The notes: generated by a model not told the origin, from the sequence alone. 64,000 nucleotides of DNA from a bacterium (GCA_019637795.1 JAHBUY010000001.1:1137001-1201000); one strand, 5' to 3'; numbered from the stretch's first letter, positions 9,882-17,694 are shown. Translations and numbers: made by a program.

Positions 9882-10142
9882 ATGCCGTTGCCGATCCTGA
9901 ATTCGACCGATGACCTGTGCGCCGCGCTGCGCGACGCCGTCCTGGCGGCGATCCCCGACGCGCAGGTGACCGCGACCGCCAACAGCCCCGGCCACTTCGA
10001 GCTCGAGGTGGTCTCGCCGGTGTTCGCCGGCAAGTCGATGGTGCAGCAGCAGCAGCTCGTCTACGGCGCCATCACGTCGCTGATGGCCGGCGACGCCGCG
10101 CCGGTGCACGCGATCGACCGCCTGCGCACCCGCGTGCCGTAG
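9882..10142 (+). CDS. BolA-family protein
   Basis: An 86-residue protein starting at ATG 9882 after GGGGGGAGCG. It shows the BolA fold pattern: an N-terminal helix (LCAALRDAVLAAIPDAQVTA), a GHFELEVVSPVFAGKSMVQ strand-loop, and the helix QQQLVYGAITSLMA corresponding to the RH(R/K)LVY motif of the family. The usual Arg-His before LVY is Gln-Gln here, which is unusual. It lies 38 bp after the Grx4 fusion in the same orientation. BolA and monothiol glutaredoxins form [2Fe-2S] heterodimers, so an Fe-S sensing or delivery role is likely. Confidence 0.82.
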   Translation: MPLPILNSTDDLCAALRDAVLAAIPDAQVTATANSPGHFELEVVSPVFAGKSMVQQQQLVYGAITSLMAGDAAPVHAIDRLRTRVP

Positions 10143-10449
10143 CGCCGATCGCCGACGAGTCGTCGACCAGTGCGCCGTCGCGGCCGCTTGCGGCGCCGCG
10201 CCAGGGCGCGCGGCGGCGACACGTGACGCCGGGACCGTGCCAGCGGCGGTGGCGGCTCCCGCGGCAGCCCGGGGTGGGCGAGGATGCAGGCGATGGCGTG
10301 CGGGTTCGGCAAGGGCAGCGCCGGGCTCTTCCCGTCTCGGTAGAGTGCCGATCACCACGACGAACAGCGGGCACGGCGCGCGAGGGCCGGAAAGACCGCT
10401 TGCCTCGACCGGGCAAAGCCCATAATTCGCGGCCGGAGGAGGGAGGCGC
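10143..10449 (+). other. Intergenic region with a possible promoter
   Basis: No gene is seen in these 307 bp. A weak sigma70-like pair, TTGCCT at 10400 and CATAAT at 10421 (15-bp spacing), lies 24 bp before the next start codon, which has an excellent GGAGGAGGGAGG site. The promoter call is tentative. Confidence 0.3.
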
Positions 10450-11148
10450 ATGGCGGTCGACCGACAAGCGGTCCGGACGGTCCTGATGGTTCTCGCGATG
10501 GGCGGCGCGGCGCTCTCCGCCGTCGTGTCGCAACCCGGCGTCGCTCTCGGCGTGACGCCGTGCGGCGACATCACCGACGTCAGCGCCTGCGCCGAAGGCG
10601 ACTGCCCGAGCGGGGAGGCGTGCGCCTTGGTCAACGGCGGCTGCGGCTGTCTGCCTCTCGGGTGCTGCGACCTTTCTTCGCCGCACGCCGGCGCCGCGGG
10701 CGCTGAGCCTGGCTCCGCCCAGGCCGCCGGACCGTTGTGCGATGAGACCACTGCGGTCGATTGCGACGCGCCTTTCTATCCCGGCGTGGCCTGCACCATG
10801 TACGGCTGCCCCAGCGGCACGCCGATCTCGACACCGACGGCGACCCAGACCGCGACGGCGACCCAGACCGCGACGGCGACCGCCTCGCCGATCGGCACGC
10901 GCCGCGGCGATGGCGCGATGTGCGACGATCCGAACGACTGCATCTCCGGCAACTGTGTCGACGACGTCTGCTGCGACACCGCCTGCGATCAACCCGCGCA
11001 GGCCTGCAACCTGCCCGGCAACGAGGGCGTCTGCTCGTCGCTCGCCGCACCAGCACCGGCCGCCTCGCCGACCGGACTGCTGATCGCCGGCCTGCTGCTC
11101 GTCGCCGTCGCCACGATCGGTTTCGCGCGGCGCCGCTCGGCCGGCTGA
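10450..11148 (+). CDS. Secreted Cys-rich protein with AAPAP-type C-terminal anchor (paralogue 1)
   Basis: A 232-residue exported protein of unknown function. It has a signal peptide (VLMVLAMGGAALSAVVSQ), a Cys-rich N-terminal region (residues about 38-120), a short Thr/Ala linker encoded by an 18-bp tandem repeat, then a compact Cys module (about 158-196: CISGNCVDDVCCDTAC and CNLPGNEGVC). The end (198-232) is tripartite: LAAPAPAASPTGL, a hydrophobic helix and ARRR. The same module and tail recur at 11607-12395 and 14023-16593. The layout resembles the motif-helix-Arg logic of PEP-CTERM or MYXO-CTERM sorting tags, but the motif differs. No function can be assigned. Confidence 0.8.
   Translation: MAVDRQAVRTVLMVLAMGGAALSAVVSQPGVALGVTPCGDITDVSACAEGDCPSGEACALVNGGCGCLPLGCCDLSSPHAGAAGAEPGSAQAAGPLCDETTAVDCDAPFYPGVACTMYGCPSGTPISTPTATQTATATQTATATASPIGTRRGDGAMCDDPNDCISGNCVDDVCCDTACDQPAQACNLPGNEGVCSSLAAPAPAASPTGLLIAGLLLVAVATIGFARRRSAG
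10836..10881 (+). repeat. 18-bp tandem repeat encoding the Thr linker
   Basis: The unit GACGGCGACCCAGACCGC occurs about two and a half times in a row and encodes the T-A-T-Q-T-A linker of the secreted protein. Linker length probably varies between strains by repeat gain or loss. Confidence 0.8.
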
Positions 11149-11158
11149 GTTCGACGCC

Positions 11159-11224
11159 TCGCCTGTCGCTGATCGCCTGCCGCCCGCACCACTCGTGCGC
11201 CGGTGCGCGATCGGCGACAGGCGA
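11159..11224 (+). terminator. Long hairpin, probable terminator of the secreted-protein gene
   Basis: Arms of 18 bp at 11159-11176 and 11207-11224 pair with one mismatch (TCGCCTGTCGCTGATCGC against its near-perfect complement). They lie 10 bp after the stop at 11148, and a short TTT follows the stem. The loop has a smaller GCAC/GTGC stem. The strong stem position fits a 3-prime terminator or RNA-stabilising hairpin. Confidence 0.5.
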
Positions 11225-11284
11225 TTTCCGAGACGCAATACTCGCCGTTCGTGGGCCGCTTCACAGAGCGTGGCGCGCAGCGAG

Positions 11285-11491
11285 CATGTTCGACCGGCGC
11301 TGCGCCTCGACCTCGACAACGCCGACGCGCGCAACGCCCTCGGCGTGGCCCTGGTGGAGATGGGCGAGCGCGACGCGGGCATCCGGCAACTGGGCGAGGC
11401 GGTGCGCGTCGATCCGAACCATCGCACGGCCCGCGGCAACCTCGACGAGGTGCTGGCATGCCCTGCCGGCGCCCACCCGCAAGGGAGGTGA
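11285..11491 (+). pseudogene. Remnant of a TPR-repeat protein
   Basis: The frame from 11285 reads as one and a half tetratricopeptide repeats (ALRLDLDNADARNALGVALV, then EAVRVDPNHRTARGNLDEVL) and stops at 11491. No start, signal or upstream repeats are in frame, so it looks like the surviving C-terminal end of a larger TPR protein. It sits in an accessory stretch with other remnants. Confidence 0.5.
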
Positions 11492-11606
11492 GGCGTCGTC
11501 GCGAGCAGCTTGCGCCATGACGCAGTGCGCGATAGACGGGCGCCCATCTGCGCGGTGCTGGCCCAGGCGGAGCCAGCGTGGCTGCGCCGGAAGCGGGGTG
11601 GAGCAG

Positions 11607-12395
11607 ATGGGAAGTGGGAGAGCTGGGCGAGAGGTCGATCGGAGCCATTGCCGCGCCGACGCGCGCCGCGCGGTCCGCAGCGTCGTCGCGGTCGCCGCCC
11701 TGCTCGCGGTGGCAGTGCTCTCGTCGGTCCCGACCGCGCGCGCGGTGTGCTGTATCTGTCGAAGCGCCGTGAATCAGGATAGTTGTGGACCCGTCCAGAT
11801 CGGGAGCTGCGATCTCTGTGCCACCGCCTGCGGCGCCTTCAGCGGCACCATGGTCAAGTGCTGCCCCGACCTGGCGAACTGCGGTGATGGGGGGGCGGAC
11901 AACTGTCCAACCATGACCAATGCCTGCAACGAACTGTCCACCGCACCGGGCTTCTGCAATGGCACCTGCCTCGGGCCCACCGACACCCCGACCGTCACGC
12001 CGAGCTCGACGCCCACCACGACTCCGACGAGCACGCCGACGCACACGCCGAGTGACACACCCAGCGTGACGCCGACCTGTACGTCCAGCGCAACGCCATC
12101 CGCGACGCCGAGCGCAACGCCCACGAGCACCCCGACGAGCACCCCTATCCCCAACGGCGGTTCCTGCACCGACGCGGGGCTGTGCGCGTCGGGGTTCTGC
12201 GTCGACCTGGTGTGCTGCGACACCGCGTGCGACGCGCCGCTGCAGGCATGCAATATCCCGGGACAGGAGGGGATCTGCACGGCCCTTGCCGCCCCTGCCC
12301 CGACGACCTCGAATACCGGATTGGTGGCCGCGGCGCTGGTGCTCGCCGCAATCGGCGCGCTGGCGTTCACTCGGCGAGGCCGCCCGGAAACGTAG
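11607..12395 (+). CDS. Secreted Cys-rich protein with AAPAP-type C-terminal anchor (paralogue 2)
   Basis: A 262-residue exported protein, start ATG 11607 with GGTGGAG upstream. A long n-region precedes the signal helix (VVAVAALLAVAVLSSVPTARA). A Cys-rich N-terminal domain (about 48-125, VCCICRSA and KCCPDLANC) leads into a Thr/Pro/Ser linker of some 55 residues, probably flexible and wall- or surface-spanning. The Cys module (CASGFCVDLVCCDTAC, then CNIPGQEGIC) and the tail LAAPAPTTSNTGL, helix, FTRRGR match paralogue 1 closely while the N-terminal domain does not. A shared anchor on different passenger domains argues for a sorting or attachment function of the C-terminus. Passenger function is unknown. 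Confidence 0.8.
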   Translation: MGSGRAGREVDRSHCRADARRAVRSVVAVAALLAVAVLSSVPTARAVCCICRSAVNQDSCGPVQIGSCDLCATACGAFSGTMVKCCPDLANCGDGGADNCPTMTNACNELSTAPGFCNGTCLGPTDTPTVTPSSTPTTTPTSTPTHTPSDTPSVTPTCTSSATPSATPSATPTSTPTSTPIPNGGSCTDAGLCASGFCVDLVCCDTACDAPLQACNIPGQEGICTALAAPAPTTSNTGLVAAALVLAAIGALAFTRRGRPET

Positions 12396-12648
12396 GAGCG
12401 AGGCAAACGGGGAGTGCGCGTGAGGGTTCACTCGGAGCACCCAGTTCAAGGCCAAGACGCCGTGACTGGGAGTAATCTTCTACCCGCCGATGTCCTCTGC
12501 TACCGCCGCAGCGTGGCCGATCATCGAGCTGGCCGGGCGCGCGTGCCCCTCGGGTGAACGACCGGCTAGCAGCTTTGGCCTCGATGTTTGCAATCGCCAG
12601 CTCATACGGACTCGCACCCTCGGCGCGCGCCGCGACTTGCCGGCACTC

Positions 12649-12809
12649 GTGCACCGTCGTCGAGATAGAGTTGAGCAGGTCGCCGGTCATCGGCGGTCCT
12701 CGCGAGGAACGCCGACGCAGGAATATCGGGAATATTCCAAGGAGGCGTGACGCTGCGAGGGACGTCGAGGGCCGGCAAGATGCTTGAGCCTATCTCGACG
12801 ACGGTGCAC
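12649..12809. repeat. 161-bp palindromic intergenic element
   Basis: Perfect 20-bp inverted ends (GTGCACCGTCGTCGAGATAG at 12649-12668 and its complement at 12790-12809) bound a symmetric element. Its exact centre, 12729, lies inside GGAATATCGGGAATATTCC. The inner arms are diverged but still similar. It may be a miniature mobile element or an old inverted duplication. The rest of 12396-12853 shows no convincing gene. Confidence 0.6.
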
Positions 12810-12853
12810 CAGGACTGCGGCAATTCGCCCGTTGCGCCCCAACGTCCCCGTGC

Positions 12854-13285
12854 TCAGGATCCGAGGGGGTGACGCCAGCGCAGGCCGGGAAAGCGGCTGA
12901 AATCCCGGTCCGTGGTGATCCATTCGCTTCCCGACTCGATGGCCAGCGCCGCCAGATACGCGTCCGGTACGAGGTTGCCCTTCACCTCCGCCTCGCGGCA
13001 GAGACGCTGAAAGATCTCCCAGTGTCGCGCCCCCGGGGCGACGGCAACGCACTGTTCGCGTTGGCGCACCGTGTCGACGAACAACAGTGCCCGGTCGAGC
13101 GGAGTCGGGGGGTCGAAGACGCGCGGGTGCGTCAGCACGCGCACGACCCCGCTCAGGACCAGTTCCGACACCGCGAAGGCGTCATCGCCTGCGAGCACGC
13201 GCTCGAGCCACTCCCGGTAGGCGCGATGGTTCGGGGCATCTTCTCTCTGGGCGTACACGAGCACGTTCACGTCCATCAGGATCAA
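12854..13285 (-). CDS. vapC: PIN-domain toxin VapC
   Basis: A 143-residue PIN-domain ribonuclease, the toxin of a type II toxin-antitoxin pair. The acidic catalytic residues are visible: Asp in MILMDVNVLVYA, Glu in VSELVLSGVVRVLTHP, Asp in LVPDAYLAALAIE, and Asp in WITTDRDFSRFPGL. Length is typical for VapC. Its start overlaps the last 4 bp of the antitoxin gene (13282-13285), so translation is coupled. The target RNA, usually a tRNA or rRNA site for this family, is unknown. Confidence 0.92.
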   Translation of the reverse strand: MILMDVNVLVYAQREDAPNHRAYREWLERVLAGDDAFAVSELVLSGVVRVLTHPRVFDPPTPLDRALLFVDTVRQREQCVAVAPGARHWEIFQRLCREAEVKGNLVPDAYLAALAIESGSEWITTDRDFSRFPGLRWRHPLGS

Positions 13286-13524
13286 GAGCGCTCCTCCATC
13301 CGCTCGAGCAGCGCCGCCGAGTCGTCGAGATCGACCCCGGGGAGAAGCCCGCGACCCTTGGTCGTCGGCAGACGGAGCGGCGGGCCCTTCCGCCGCTCCG
13401 TCTGCCGCGCGAGCTTCATCCGTAGCGCATCCTCGATCACCCGAGTGAGCGTCTGTCCGCTCTCCGCGGCGAGCTTCTTGGCGTCCGCGAGCAGACCCGC
13501 ATCGAGACGGACCGTCGTTCGCAT
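13282..13524 (-). CDS. vapB: VapB-type antitoxin (ribbon-helix-helix)
   Basis: An 80-residue antitoxin. The N-terminus MRTTVRLDAGLLADAKKLAA forms the ribbon strand and first helix of an RHH/MetJ-Arc DNA-binding domain, followed by SGQTLTRVIEDALRMKLA for the second helix. The C-terminal tail (LPGVDLDDSAALLERME) is the part expected to wrap the VapC toxin. The gene precedes vapC with a 4-bp overlap, and an inverted repeat fit for autoregulation lies 8 bp upstream. Confidence 0.9.
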   Translation of the reverse strand: MRTTVRLDAGLLADAKKLAAESGQTLTRVIEDALRMKLARQTERRKGPPLRLPTTKGRGLLPGVDLDDSAALLERMEERS

Positions 13525-13531
13525 GGCATCA

Positions 13532-13560
13532 TGACATATCGACGAGGCATCAATATGTCA
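13532..13560. promoter_or_regulatory. Candidate VapBC autoregulatory operator
   Basis: TGACATAT and ATATGTCA form a perfect 8-bp inverted repeat with a 13-bp spacer, 8-36 bp upstream of the vapB start. It is AT-rich against a GC-rich background and so probably overlaps the promoter. RHH antitoxins typically bind such repeats with the toxin to repress their own operon. Confidence 0.55.
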
Positions 13561-14022
13561 AGGAAGCGCAAGTCGCATCGGACGCGTCGGCGCTGGCTGT
13601 GCGGGTTTCGGTCATCGCGATCAGCCGTTTCGGATCGTATTCACAAGGCGGAGGGGGGCCGGGCAATCAGCCGGTCGAGGGGCGTAGCGGCGTCGGTCAG
13701 CGTCCTCCAGTGAAGGGGTTCATCGATCCGTAGGCAATCGGAGCGCAGCGACGGTCGCTGGGTTGGTCACTCACTGGGCTGAGCAAGGAACTCATCGGGC
13801 TACCTGGGGTCTTCCAACCAGGTTGAGCGGCGCCAGCGCGAAGTGAGGTCTGCGCACGAGGCTTCGCCAACATGTTGCACGCGCGTTGCCACGGCGCGGC
13901 ACGAGGACCGCGTGGAGGGCGCTGCTCCATCGCCGCCGCCGAATCGAGCGATGGTCCCCGATTCAACAGGCGCCGATGGAGCGGCGCCCCTCAGATGGGC
14001 GGCGCCTTGCGGGTGATGGCGA
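13561..14022. other. Intergenic region without a recognisable gene
   Basis: Short open frames exist here on both strands, but none has a family signature, good start context or sensible composition. It separates the divergent vapBC promoter from the 3-prime end of the Gly-rich secreted protein gene. Confidence 0.5.
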
Positions 14023-16593
14023 TCAGCGGCGCCGCCGACCCCGCCTAATGGCCGCCTGCGGTCGGCGCGCGCCGGGCAGCGCGAGCGCGCCGATCGCGAT
14101 GAGCGTCAGGACCACCAGCAACAGGCCGGTGGGGGTGAGCAGCGGTGCCGGCGCCGCCAGGCGTCGGCAGGTGCCGACGCTGCCGGGCAGGGTGCAGACC
14201 AGGCCCGGACCCGTGCACGCCGAATCGCAGCAGACGCCGCCGCTGCAGAAGCCGCTGGCACACATGGAAGGGTCCGTGCAGGGGCCGCCGAGTGGCTCGA
14301 CGCAGACCTGGTTGGCGTCGCAGAAGGCGTTGCCGGAGCAATCGCCGTTGTCGTCGCAGCTCGTCGGGCACTCCGTGCTGCTGCCGTCGCAGAGGTACGG
14401 GGCGCAGCTCGGGCTCCCCGGGGAGCCGGCGGAGTCGGCCACGCAGTATCCGAGGCTGATGCCGATGTCGCACGTGCCGCATTCGCACGCCGTGTTGCAG
14501 CAGACGCCGTCGACGCAGTGGACCGAGTCGCACTGATTGCCCGCCGTGCAGTTCTCGCCGTCGGCCTTGCCGAGCTCGTAGGCGCCGATGTCGCAGATCG
14601 CGGTGCCGTTGTCGTCGCCGTCCAAGGGCCGCGACACCCCGCGTTGATCGGCGGGCTCGCAGCGCGGGGGCACGCCGTCGGTCGCTCCCGGGTTTGCCGT
14701 GTCGATGGCGGGACTTCCCGCCAACAGGGCGTGCGTCGCCGTGGTGCCGGGCGCGTTGAGCGCCAGCGCCGCCAGCTTGGGATCGGCCTGCACGAACGTG
14801 CCGCTGCTGAACGCGCAACTGCCCTTGGTCTCGATCAGGCTGCGCCCACCGCTCATGGCGACGCTGCCGCCGGCACGGGTCGCATTCTCGCAGTCCGTCT
14901 GCGCCGCGGGAGTGTCCGCCAGGATGCTGTTGTAGATCAGCGCGGTGGCGGTCTCGCTGCCGCCGCTGCCGGCGGCGGGGCTGTGGTCGCCCAGGTTGTA
15001 CAGCCCACCCCCGCCGGCGCTCCCGGCCGTGCCGGCGACGGCAACGCCGGTCGCGCTGCCGGCGGCGCCGGCGGTCACGCCGTTGCTCGCCGCGGTGCTG
15101 TTGCGCAGCACGATGGTTCCGTTGAGGTTGAAGATGCCGCCGCCGAAGCCGCTGCCGCCGTGGCCGCTGGTGCCCACCGTGGCCGCGCCGCCGGCGCCGC
15201 CGGACGCGAGGTTGCCCGAGAGCGTGCAATTGATCAGCGTCGCGGTGCCGCGCTGATTGAACAGCGCGCCGCCCAGGCCGGCACCGCCGCCGCCGCCGCC
15301 CAGGCTGAAGGCATCGCCGCCGCCGGCGCCGCCACCGAAGCCGCCGGCGCTGCTGGCGTTGCCGGCGGCGGAGCCGCCACCGCCGCCACCGCCGAAGCCG
15401 CCGACGCCACACGCGCCGCCGGCGCCATTGGCGCCGCCGCCGCCGCCGAACCCGCCGGCGCCGCCGCAGACCCCACCGCTACCGCCGCCGAACCCGCCGC
15501 CGCCGCCACCCACGCCGCCGCCACCACCGGCGCCGCCGGGTCCACCACCGGGGCCGCCGCCGCCGCCGAACCCGCCGCCGCCACCACCATCACCACCGCC
15601 GCCAAAGGGACCGAACCCGCCAGCGCCGCCTCCGGCACCCGGCGCACCTCCGAATTCCACGCTGCCGTTGCTGCCGTTGGACACGAACCCGCCGCCGCCA
15701 CCACCCCCGCCGCCGTCCATCGATCCGTTGCTGCCATTTCCGCCATTGCCGCCTCCGGTGCTGCTGCCACCCGTCGGCGCGCCGCCGCCCTCGCCGGCGA
15801 GAAAACCGCCGCCCGTCGTCAGGCCCCCTGCGCCTTTGAACCCGCCTCCACCGCCGCCGATACTGGCGCCATTCCCCCCCAGGCCACCGCCGCCGCCACC
15901 GCTGACGTCGAGGCTCACGCTCAATGGATCCGCGACCCCGCCGGTTCCTCCCTGTGCGACATTGTCGCGCAGCGTCACGCGCGTCAGCGTGAGCGTGCCC
16001 TGATTGAGGATCGCACCACCGAGACCGGCTCCGCCGCCGCCGCCGGCCGACTCCGTTCCGCCGCCGTCGCCGCCGCGCGCCAGACCGTTGCCGAGCGTGA
16101 GCTCGTTGAGAGTCAACGTCCCCGCCGGCGTCCTGGTCGGATCCGTCGGGGGGCCGATGACGGTGAACAGGCGGAATGGCGGCGTTCCCATCGCGCTCGA
16201 GCGGGCGATGGTCGAGCCGTGGCCGTTGATGGTGATGGCGGCGGTGACTTCCGGCAGTCCCGTGGGACCGTACCACCAGTTCTCCGGCTGCGTCAGCGTA
16301 TAGGTGGCCGCGGCCGCCAGCTCGATGACGAACGGCCCACCGCTGCCGAAGCTCGCGTTGGTGCAATTGTCGATCGCGGCGTCCGTCGTGGCAGCCCGCA
16401 TGGCCTCGCCGAGCGTGCAGTTGCCGTTGGTGACAAAGGGCACTTCCTGCGCGGTGCTGTCCACGGTGATCGTCGTCACCGCCGCGGGCGCGCGACCGGC
16501 AGCGAGGAACCGCGCCAGGCAGACGCCGAACACCGCCAGCCGGTAGAGCCCCCGACCCTCGTGACCGGTTCGCCGAACACCGTCGTCCCGCAT
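14023..16593 (-). CDS. Large secreted beta-helix protein with Gly-rich loops and AAPAP-type anchor (paralogue 3)
   Basis: An 856-residue exported protein, start ATG 16593 behind AGGGAGGGGAAT. After the signal peptide comes a CSLREA-like segment (NGNCTLGEAMRAATTDAAID). Next are right-handed beta-helix rungs (GTLTLNELTLGNGLARGG, GTLTLTRVTLRDNVAQGG, TATLINCTLSGNLASGG) interrupted by very long Gly-rich loops. The end of the helix has the polymorphic-outer-membrane or choice-of-anchor pattern GSPAIDTANPGATDG and CDIGAYELG. A Cys-rich stretch (about 650-808) ends in the same CASGFCSGGVCCDSAC module as the two paralogues. The tail (810-856) is LAAPAPLLTPTGL, helix, then Arg-rich. It is likely a surface adhesin or structural protein. 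Confidence 0.82.
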   Translation of the reverse strand: MRDDGVRRTGHEGRGLYRLAVFGVCLARFLAAGRAPAAVTTITVDSTAQEVPFVTNGNCTLGEAMRAATTDAAIDNCTNASFGSGGPFVIELAAAATYTLTQPENWWYGPTGLPEVTAAITINGHGSTIARSSAMGTPPFRLFTVIGPPTDPTRTPAGTLTLNELTLGNGLARGGDGGGTESAGGGGGAGLGGAILNQGTLTLTRVTLRDNVAQGGTGGVADPLSVSLDVSGGGGGGLGGNGASIGGGGGGFKGAGGLTTGGGFLAGEGGGAPTGGSSTGGGNGGNGSNGSMDGGGGGGGGGFVSNGSNGSVEFGGAPGAGGGAGGFGPFGGGGDGGGGGGFGGGGGPGGGPGGAGGGGGVGGGGGGFGGGSGGVCGGAGGFGGGGGANGAGGACGVGGFGGGGGGGSAAGNASSAGGFGGGAGGGDAFSLGGGGGGAGLGGALFNQRGTATLINCTLSGNLASGGAGGAATVGTSGHGGSGFGGGIFNLNGTIVLRNSTAASNGVTAGAAGSATGVAVAGTAGSAGGGGLYNLGDHSPAAGSGGSETATALIYNSILADTPAAQTDCENATRAGGSVAMSGGRSLIETKGSCAFSSGTFVQADPKLAALALNAPGTTATHALLAGSPAIDTANPGATDGVPPRCEPADQRGVSRPLDGDDNGTAICDIGAYELGKADGENCTAGNQCDSVHCVDGVCCNTACECGTCDIGISLGYCVADSAGSPGSPSCAPYLCDGSSTECPTSCDDNGDCSGNAFCDANQVCVEPLGGPCTDPSMCASGFCSGGVCCDSACTGPGLVCTLPGSVGTCRRLAAPAPLLTPTGLLLVVLTLIAIGALALPGARRPQAAIRRGRRRR
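15270..15960 (-). repeat. Low-complexity Gly-codon repeat region
   Basis: The coding strand is dominated by GGC/GGT/GGA triplets giving long Gly tracts with scattered Phe, Asn and Ala inside the beta-helix protein. Such tracts are slippage-prone and also produce long artificial frames on the other strand. Confidence 0.85.
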
Positions 16594-16677
16594 ATTCCCC
16601 TCCCTGATCGCGCGCCGTCCGCATGAACTGGCGATTTCACACAACCGCCGGTTTCAGACGTTGGCGACCTGTGCTGC

Positions 16678-16698
16678 GGAGGGCGCATAGCGCCCTCC
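16678..16698. terminator. GC-rich hairpin between two minus-strand genes
   Basis: GGAGGGCGC-ATA-GCGCCCTCC is a perfect 9-bp stem with a 3-nt loop. It lies between the methyltransferase gene (ending at 16870) and the start of the beta-helix gene (16593). There is no T-run, so a terminator role is only possible. Confidence 0.4.
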
Positions 16699-16869
16699 CC
16701 GCGCCACTGGCAAGGAGAAGCGGCGGCGGTACGCAGCACCCAGCGCCAGTCGACCTCACCGGCATGGGCGGTGCCCACTCGGCGAAGGCGGCGGCGTCGG
16801 GCCGCGCGGCGAGCCGCGGAGCGCGTCACGCGGTGGAGGGCGGGGATGCGCCCATCGCCGGCCGCGCGC

Positions 16870-17694
16870 TCAACGCGCCAAGGTGGTCGCCGGCTTGACG
16901 AACTTGAGCACGAAGCGGTCGCTGGTGCCGCGACGCTCGGCGGCCGCGGTCGGCGAGTCGTTCCAGTCGCGCGGGTCGGCGGGGTTGCGCAGAAAGGCGG
17001 CGTCGGCGACGAACTGGAAGCCGGCGGCGGTGACCTCCTGCACGACCACGGGCTCGTCGATGCGGTGCATCGTCTGCACGTCGGCCGTGCCGGTGCCGGG
17101 CCGGGCGCTGTGGTCGATGATGCCGTACACGCCGCCCGGACGCAGGGCGTCGAAGATCGCGCGGTTCATCTTGGCGCGGTCGGCACCCTGCCAGACGGTG
17201 TCGTGGTAGAAGAGCACGATCAGCACGGCATCGAGGTTGCGCGCCTGCGGCGGCAGCGGATCGTCCCATTCGCTGTCGACGCGCACCACGTTCTTCATCG
17301 GCGGCGTCGCCAGGCGCGCGCTCAACGGCTGCTCGGCGAAGCGCTTGAGGACGAACGGCGAGTTCTGCGCGTAGACGACGCCGGTGGGGCCGACGGTGCG
17401 CGCCAGCAGCTCGCTGGTGTAGCCGCCGCCGGCGCCGATCTCGGCGACCCGCATGCCGGGGCCGATGCCGAAGAACGCCAGCGTCTCGGCCGGATGACGC
17501 CCGCCGTCGAGGGCGCGGTCGGCGGCGCTGCGATCGGGGGCATCGACCACCGCCTGGATGCCGGCGGGGACGACGACGGCACCGGCCGCGTGCGGCGCCG
17601 GCGGCGGCGGCGCCGGCTTGCTGGCGCAGGCGACCGCGAAGCCGGCGAGAGCGAGCACTGGGAGGAGCCGGAGCCGTGAGACGCGCACCCGCAT
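16870..17694 (-). CDS. Predicted lipoprotein with SAM-dependent methyltransferase fold
   Basis: A 274-residue protein. The first 23 residues are a lipoprotein signal with lipobox AVAC (LPVLALAGFAVACASKP), followed by a Pro/Ala stretch. The rest is a class I methyltransferase: motif I VAEIGAGGGYTSELLA, then GVVYAQNSPF, NLDAVLIVLFYHD and LRPGGVYGIIDHSA. It resembles the predicted methyltransferases of COG4798, which also tend to be exported. A SAM-using fold outside the cytoplasm is puzzling because SAM is not known there. The activity may have changed, or another ligand may be used. Confidence 0.8.
   Translation of the reverse strand: MRVRVSRLRLLPVLALAGFAVACASKPAPPPPAPHAAGAVVVPAGIQAVVDAPDRSAADRALDGGRHPAETLAFFGIGPGMRVAEIGAGGGYTSELLARTVGPTGVVYAQNSPFVLKRFAEQPLSARLATPPMKNVVRVDSEWDDPLPPQARNLDAVLIVLFYHDTVWQGADRAKMNRAIFDALRPGGVYGIIDHSARPGTGTADVQTMHRIDEPVVVQEVTAAGFQFVADAAFLRNPADPRDWNDSPTAAAERRGTSDRFVLKFVKPATTLAR

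Noticed and set aside
13531..13713. 60-codon plus-strand ORF after vapB
   Set aside because: Starts inside the operator repeat, Arg/Ser-rich with no motif or ribosome-binding site.
15270..15960. Possible CRISPR-like repeat array
   Set aside because: The repetition is irregular triplet (Gly codon) repetition with no constant repeat and spacer sizes.
14518..16626. Long plus-strand frames opposite the beta-helix gene
   Set aside because: They mirror the Gly-codon tracts as Ala/Pro runs and have no domain; an artefact of the low-complexity region.
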